In this document: piece by piece, positions 28,932 through 33,315 of the stretch
Layout: every line of letters starts with the position of its first letter
Numbering within the stretch: the stretch's first letter is position 1
NCBI GenBank assembly: GCA_934654515.1
Contig: CAKUGA010000012.1
Span: forward strand, 1 to 33,315
From: an uncultured Collinsella sp.
Lineage (GTDB): Bacteria > Actinomycetota > Coriobacteriia > Coriobacteriales > Coriobacteriaceae
DNA length: 33,315 nt
Direction of reading: 5' to 3'
Program-made: the position numbers and the translations under genes
Notes under the pieces: model-generated
Told to the model about the DNA's origin: nothing
What the model saw: only the letters and a program-made list of their open reading frames with translations
Database searches by the model: none

Positions 28932-29651
28932 TTAAGCTTCCTTGCTCGGGAGCACCAGCAGGCGGTGGCAGTACGGGCAGTGCGTGATCTCGCTACCGTC
29001 GTGGTTAAGGTCGCTCATGGACGACGCCTGCAGCGCGGTGTGGCAGACCGTTGGGATGTTGCCCTGAATGGTCTCGACCGCAAGGCCACGGAACTGCTTA
29101 AGCAGACGCTCGTAGTCGGTGAGTACGTCGGTCGGCAGCGTGGCGGCAAGCGCGGTGCGCTCCTTGGTGGCAGCGTCAATCTGAGCCTGCAGGTCGGCGG
29201 CCTTGGCGCGGGCGGCCTTGGTATCGGCCTTCACGCCCTCCTCGAACTTGGCAATGATGGCCTGCGCGCGAGCCTCGCGGTCGAGTGCCTCCTTGTGGGC
29301 GACGACGACGTCCTTGCGGGTGTGCTCGATCTTGTCCAGGCGCTTGGCCAGGGTGGCGAGCTCGTTCTCCAGGTCCTGCACCTCGCGGTAATCGGAACCG
29401 TCGACATGGCGCTTCTTGGCGGCCTCGATGGCGTTGTTGGTCTGGATCTCGGTGGTGTTGAGGTCGTCGAGCTCAATGTCCAGGTCCTTGCGCTGGGCGT
29501 AGAGCTTGGTCATCTCGGACTTGAGCTTTACGTAGGTCTTGCGCTTGGAAGCGAGCTCCTTGAGCTCCGGCATATTGGCAAGTTCGCTCTTGTTGCGGGC
29601 GAGCTCCAAATCGATCTGTTGCAGCTTGAGTAGCGTAGCGCCGGCGCTCAT
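28932..29651 (-). CDS. Coiled-coil zinc-ribbon protein (CT398/HP0958-like)
   Basis: A 239-residue protein made mostly of a long antiparallel coiled coil (about 5-185) and a C-terminal C4 zinc-ribbon-like domain, the architecture of the CT398/HP0958 (FlgZ) group, which is usually next to nif3 as here. The expected pattern is CxxC ... CxxC. The second pair is intact (CPYC, in THCPYCHRLLVL), but the first shows only one cysteine (PTVCHTAL), with proline where the first normally stands. Zinc binding may use a histidine or be lost. ATG 29651 overlaps the nif3 stop (ATGA) with AAGGAGAG 5 nt upstream. Function in bacteria without flagella is unknown. Confidence 0.82.
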   Translation of the reverse strand: MSAGATLLKLQQIDLELARNKSELANMPELKELASKRKTYVKLKSEMTKLYAQRKDLDIELDDLNTTEIQTNNAIEAAKKRHVDGSDYREVQDLENELATLAKRLDKIEHTRKDVVVAHKEALDREARAQAIIAKFEEGVKADTKAARAKAADLQAQIDAATKERTALAATLPTDVLTDYERLLKQFRGLAVETIQGNIPTVCHTALQASSMSDLNHDGSEITHCPYCHRLLVLPSKEA

Positions 29652-30457
29652 AAGTTCTCTCCTTTTGTCACAGTCCACCATTGGCAAGGGTTCAGTATTT
29701 TAATCGCATGACGGGGGTCGACCCCGGCGTCAACTGCAGAGTTCATCAAGATATCCACGAACGGCTCCTCGGAGCGGTCATGGCCGAGCAAAATTACGGG
29801 CAGCCCGCGCAGGGCAAGGTCCTGCGCCACGTGGTAGCCCGCCTCGCCGGTCACGATGACGTCCGCGCCCGCTGCGATGGCAAGCTCTCCAAAGTCGCCG
29901 AGGGATCCTCCCAGAATGGCGACGGTGCGGCACGCGTGCTCGGCTTCGCCCCATACGCGCGGGTCGCTGCCAAAGGCCGTGGAGGCGCGGGCGGCGAGAT
30001 CGCGCAGACTGCAGGGACCGTTGAGGGTCGCGAGTGCGCCCAAGCCGGTGGCCTCGGGGTCGTCCACATGCTCCAGCGAGCTTACGGGCGCGGCGCCCAG
30101 CAGCTCGCTCAGGCAGACGCGCGCCTCGTGCGAGCGGTCCAGGTTGGTGTGGAGCGAGATGATGCTCACGCCGCAACGGGCTGCCTCGTACAGCGCCGCG
30201 CTGCTTTGGGGGCGCGTAGCATCTGCCGGGCAAAAGGCCTCGGGAGCCTTGATGTAGATAGGATGATGCGTCAGCAGCACGTCGGCACCGGCCTCCTGGG
30301 CGCGGTGCACGTTGGCCTCGGTAGCATCGAGCGCACAGGCCACGCCGTTAATCTCGGCTGCAGGGTCTCCAACGGACAGGCCTACGTGGTCCCAGCCTTC
30401 GGCATCCGCCTTGGGATAGCGCGCCAGCAGCGCGCGTTCAAGCTCGGCGACAATCAT
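29648..30457 (-). CDS. Nif3-like dinuclear metal-centre protein
   Basis: A 269-residue member of the Nif3 / YqfO / GTP cyclohydrolase 1 type 2 family. Metal ligands are visible: H64-H65 in LLTHHPIY, D107 in LHTNLD, and the late histidine and glutamate in GEAGYHVAQD. The N-terminal GWDHVGLSVGDP is typical (usually DN for DH). It lacks the long central insert of YqfO. Biochemical role is unsettled in the family. It overlaps the cysteine desulfurase and the zinc-ribbon gene by 4 bp each (ATGA), so all three are translationally coupled. Confidence 0.9.
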   Translation of the reverse strand: MIVAELERALLARYPKADAEGWDHVGLSVGDPAAEINGVACALDATEANVHRAQEAGADVLLTHHPIYIKAPEAFCPADATRPQSSAALYEAARCGVSIISLHTNLDRSHEARVCLSELLGAAPVSSLEHVDDPEATGLGALATLNGPCSLRDLAARASTAFGSDPRVWGEAEHACRTVAILGGSLGDFGELAIAAGADVIVTGEAGYHVAQDLALRGLPVILLGHDRSEEPFVDILMNSAVDAGVDPRHAIKILNPCQWWTVTKGENL

Positions 30458-31632
30458 GCGGCGCCTACGATCGAGAGCAACGCCTGAGCAAATTCATCAA
30501 GGTCCGCAGGGTTAACGCGGTCATCGAAGGAGATGCGCAGCGCACCAAGCGCCTGCTCGCGGCCGATACCCATGGCGCTGAGCACGTGGCTCGGGTCCAT
30601 GCTGCCGCTCGAGCAGGCAGAGCCGGCCGAAACCTCAAAGCCGGCAGCATCGAGCTTAATGATGAGCTCCTCGGAGTCCATGCCGTCGACGTAGATCGAA
30701 ACCATACCCGGCAGGCGATTGGCCTGCGTGTAGTCGCCCATCGTGGCGTGAATGCGCGGATGGGCCGTGAGCGTGGCGTAGAGCTTGTCGGACAGGGCCT
30801 GCAGCGTCGCGCGCTCCTGGGCCACGTTGGGGGCCAACGCAGACGCGGCGGCGGCAAAGGCCAGCTGCGTGCGCAGGTCCTGCGTGCCGGCACGACGTCC
30901 GGCCTCCTGTCCGCCGCCAAAGATGCGGGGGCGCAGCGGTGTGCGGCTCTTAAGGTAGAGCGCGCCGGAGGCCACAGGGCCGCCAATCTTGTGCGCGGCA
31001 ACGGTCATGGCGTCGACGCCAAGCTCGGTGACATCGAGCGGAATATGCAGGTAGCCCTGGATGGCATCGGTGTGGAACAGGGCGCCGGCAGCGTGTGCGG
31101 CGGCGGCAAGCTCGCGAATGGGCTGCACCACGCCGGTCTCGTTGTTGGCGACCATAATGCTCACGAGCGCCACTTCTCCACCCAGCAGCTCGGCAAGTGT
31201 TGCGGCCTCAATGTAGCCCGCGCGGCAGGGCTGCACCAGATCGACGGTAAAGCCGGCGGCACGCAGCAGCGGTAGGTTGTCGAGGATCGAATCGTGCTCA
31301 ATGGCCGAAACGATCACGCGGTCGCGCTTGCGATCGCGCTGACGGGCGCCCTCGGCAAGACCAAGGAGTGCCAGCTGGTTGGCCTCGGTACCGCCATTGG
31401 TCAGGACGATCTCGGACGGACGGACGCGCGCGCCAAAGCTGCGGGCGATCTCGCGGCGAGCAACCTCCAGGCGCGCGGCAGCCTTGCGACCGAGCGAGTG
31501 CAGCGAGTTGGGGTTGATGCCGGCAAGCTCGCTTTCGTCGTATTCGCGCTGCGCAAGGCGCGCCTCGGCGCGCATGGGCGTCGAGGCGGCATAGTCAAGA
31601 TTCACGGGTATGCGGTTTTGACCTGCGGTCAT
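30454..31632 (-). CDS. Cysteine desulfurase (NifS/IscS family)
   Basis: A 392-residue class V PLP enzyme that takes sulfur from cysteine for Fe-S clusters or tRNA thiolation. PLP contacts H113, D189 and Q192; Schiff-base K215 in VAAHKIGGP; catalytic C340 in GSACSSG. The short active-site loop (SACSSGSMDPSHVL) and N-terminal NLDYAASTPM place it with group I (IscS/NifS). No IscU, IscR or tRNA thiolase gene is adjacent, so the sulfur acceptor is unknown. CAGGAGGC within the end of rpe precedes ATG. It lies 6 nt after rpe and overlaps nif3. Confidence 0.92.
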   Translation of the reverse strand: MTAGQNRIPVNLDYAASTPMRAEARLAQREYDESELAGINPNSLHSLGRKAAARLEVARREIARSFGARVRPSEIVLTNGGTEANQLALLGLAEGARQRDRKRDRVIVSAIEHDSILDNLPLLRAAGFTVDLVQPCRAGYIEAATLAELLGGEVALVSIMVANNETGVVQPIRELAAAAHAAGALFHTDAIQGYLHIPLDVTELGVDAMTVAAHKIGGPVASGALYLKSRTPLRPRIFGGGQEAGRRAGTQDLRTQLAFAAAASALAPNVAQERATLQALSDKLYATLTAHPRIHATMGDYTQANRLPGMVSIYVDGMDSEELIIKLDAAGFEVSAGSACSSGSMDPSHVLSAMGIGREQALGALRISFDDRVNPADLDEFAQALLSIVGAA

Positions 31633-31638
31633 AAGGGT

Positions 31639-32310
31639 TTATGCCTCCTGTGCGGCCTCGTTGCCCAGCTTCTGCAGCAGCGCAACCTCGGCGGCGGGAT
31701 CTTCGGACTTAAATACGGCGGAGCCGGCCACGAGCACGTTGGCACCGGCCTTGACGACCTCGGCGATATTCTTGGAAGAAATGCCACCATCGACCTCGAT
31801 CAGGGGCGACACACCGTGGCGCTCGCACATGGCTTTGAGCTCGTGCAGCTTAGGCAGAGTGCCCGGGATAAAGCTCTGGCCGCCAAAGCCGGGGTTCACG
31901 CTCATCAGCAACACCATGTCGACAACGTCGATAATGCTCTCGAGCACGCAGACGGGGGTGGCGGGGTTGAGCACCACGCCGGCTTTGACGCCGCGCTGCT
32001 GCAGATGGGTGAGCGTGCGGTGCAGGTGCGTGGAGGCCTCGTAGTGCACGGTGATCATGTCGGCACCGGCGTCGGCGTACCAATCGACCGTCTCGTCGGG
32101 GTTCGACACCATCAGGTGCGCGTCGACCGGCACATCGGTGGAGCGCTTGACGGCCTTGAGGATGTCGACGCCAAAGGTGAGGTTGCCGGTAAAGTGACCG
32201 TCCATAACGTCGAAGTGCACGTAGTCAGCACCGGCGATCTTGTCGAGCTCGCCCTTGAGGTTGGCCATGTCGGCCGAAAGGACGGACGGAGCGATTTTGA
32301 TGGAACCCAT
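31639..32310 (-). CDS. rpe: Ribulose-phosphate 3-epimerase
   Basis: A 223-residue TIM-barrel enzyme interconverting ribulose-5-phosphate and xylulose-5-phosphate in the pentose phosphate pathway. Metal and catalytic residues are present: H32 and D34 (VHFDVMDGHF), H65 (DAHLMV), and D174 (IEVDGGI); the flexible loop is MSVNPGFGGQSFIP. AGAAAGG lies 8 nt before ATG. It is 18 nt after gpsA in the same operon. Confidence 0.95.
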   Translation of the reverse strand: MGSIKIAPSVLSADMANLKGELDKIAGADYVHFDVMDGHFTGNLTFGVDILKAVKRSTDVPVDAHLMVSNPDETVDWYADAGADMITVHYEASTHLHRTLTHLQQRGVKAGVVLNPATPVCVLESIIDVVDMVLLMSVNPGFGGQSFIPGTLPKLHELKAMCERHGVSPLIEVDGGISSKNIAEVVKAGANVLVAGSAVFKSEDPAAEVALLQKLGNEAAQEA

Positions 32311-32328
32311 GGTAGAAGCCTTTCTGCG

Positions 32329-33315
32329 CTAGTCGGTGAGTCCGTAGAACTCTTGGGAGGGGACGCGGTCGGTCAGAATCTCGAGCGCCCTATCCAAGGT
32401 AACACCGTTGTAGAGCGTTTGCTCCACGGCAAAGGTGAGCGGAATGTCTACGCCCAGTGAGCGGGCAAGTTCGCTGACGCTGCGAGCCGCGACGGCGCCC
32501 TCGACCACCATATGCGTGCGCGCCTGGTACTCGTCGAGCGACACGCCGTGGGCAAACTCGTAGCCAAAGGTGCGGTTGCGCGAATGCTCCGAGGTGCAGG
32601 TGGCGATAAGGTCGCCCATGCCGGCAAGCCCCATGCAGGTCATGGCCTGCCCGCCGCGGGCATGCACCAGGCGGCTGATCTCGGCAAGGCCGCGCGTCAT
32701 GATAAGCGCGAGCGTGTTGTCGCCCGCGCCCGAACCGGCGGAAATGCCGCACACGATGGCGATGACGTTCTTCATGGCACCGCAGACCTCGACGCCGGTC
32801 ATATCCTGCGACAGGTAGATGCGGAAAGCCGTGGAAAGGAGCAGCTCCTTGAAGGTCTCCCCTATCTGCTGGTCCTCGCTTGCGATGACGGCGGCCGAAA
32901 GCCCGCCGCGGCAGATCTCCTCGGCATGGTTGGGGCCCGAGAGCGCCGCCACGCGCGACTCGTTGCCAATCTCGCTGGCGATAACCTCGCTCATGAGCAG
33001 GCCGGACTCGGGTTCGATACCCTTGGTGAGGCACAGGACCGGCGTCTTGTCCGCGATAAACGGCGCCGCTTGGTGGCAGACGCCGCGCAGGTGCGTCGAA
33101 GGCACGGCAAAGATGATGGCATCGGCGCCGTCGAGCGCCTGTGCCAGGTCCGTCGTGGCGACAACGTTTTCCGGCAGTTCGTAGCCCACCAGATAGCGCG
33201 GGTTACGGTGCTCATCGTTGATGCCGGCGGCCGTCTGTTCGCTATGGGCCCACATGGTCACGCGCTCGGCTCGCGCGGCGGCAAGGCCGGCGACGGCGGT
33301 TCCCCAGGAGCCGGA
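32329..33315 (-). CDS. gpsA: Glycerol-3-phosphate dehydrogenase [NAD(P)+], N-terminus cut by window end
   Basis: The frame is open to the window edge. It encodes SGSWGTAVAG (the end of the GxGSWGT dinucleotide-binding motif) before the first internal ATG at 33261, so the true start is outside. Visible: AIIFAVPSTHLR, TKGIEPESG, ALSGPNHAEEI, VEVCGAMKNVIAI with the catalytic lysine, and the C-terminal GLAGMGDLIATCTSEHSRNRTFG. The enzyme makes sn-glycerol-3-phosphate from dihydroxyacetone phosphate for phospholipids, the co-substrate of PgsA encoded at the other end of the window. About 329 residues are present. Confidence 0.95.
   Translation of the reverse strand, partial: SGSWGTAVAGLAAARAERVTMWAHSEQTAAGINDEHRNPRYLVGYELPENVVATTDLAQALDGADAIIFAVPSTHLRGVCHQAAPFIADKTPVLCLTKGIEPESGLLMSEVIASEIGNESRVAALSGPNHAEEICRGGLSAAVIASEDQQIGETFKELLLSTAFRIYLSQDMTGVEVCGAMKNVIAIVCGISAGSGAGDNTLALIMTRGLAEISRLVHARGGQAMTCMGLAGMGDLIATCTSEHSRNRTFGYEFAHGVSLDEYQARTHMVVEGAVAARSVSELARSLGVDIPLTFAVEQTLYNGVTLDRALEILTDRVPSQEFYGLTD

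Overview
The window looks like a chromosomal segment of a Coriobacteriia actinobacterium, most likely Collinsella or a close relative. This is inferred from gene content and order (rimO-pgsA-pncC-recA-recX; a divergent lexA / LysM gene-nrdR block as in actinobacteria; rny followed by spoVS), from Cheo-type (CGAAC-N4-GTTCG) LexA boxes and from the base composition. Species cannot be fixed without a database search. Almost all of the sequence is coding and belongs to housekeeping operons.

Region 1 (1-3375, + strand): the end of rimO, pgsA, pncC/cinA, a terminator, then recA from a promoter whose spacer holds a perfect LexA box, and recX. Region 2 (3430-10305, + strand): one long operon from a TTGACA promoter: rny, an uncharacterised GHKL-type ATPase, spoVS, miaB, miaA and hflX. 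It joins RNA decay, tRNA i6A/ms2i6A modification and a ribosome-associated GTPase with two genes of unclear role. Region 3 (10290-13194): lexA and a DUF1624 membrane protein on the - strand, divergent from a LysM membrane protein, nrdR and dut. Three LexA-like boxes lie in the divergent promoter, and the LysM protein fits an SOS division inhibitor (YneA/ChiZ type). NrdR and dUTPase add control of dNTP supply. The nrdR start codon lies in a perfect 12-bp inverted repeat.

Region 4 (13195-17900): a non-coding stretch with two large palindromic elements of one family in opposite orientations, an MGDG-synthase-like glycosyltransferase, trxB, a DUF1836 regulator and a DegV protein. The last two share a 23-bp inverted-repeat site upstream. 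Region 5 (17901-21719, - strand): pgsA-like synthase, a GarA/OdhI-like FHA protein with the TTxVFR phosphosite, an FtsR-like MerR regulator, apt and a secreted NlpC/P60 hydrolase.

Region 6 (about 22020-27100): a markedly GC-richer cassette encoding a lantibiotic-immunity ABC transporter (LanF/E/G type, with the E-loop variant), a YxeA-like secreted protein and a response regulator/histidine kinase pair. No lantibiotic precursor or synthetase is present, so it looks like a stand-alone, probably acquired, resistance module. An AT-richer stretch with several operator-like palindromes follows. Region 7 (27526-33315, - strand): tRNA-Pro(GGG), and an operon running gpsA (cut by the window end), rpe, an IscS/NifS-type cysteine desulfurase, a Nif3 protein, a coiled-coil zinc-ribbon protein and coaBC.
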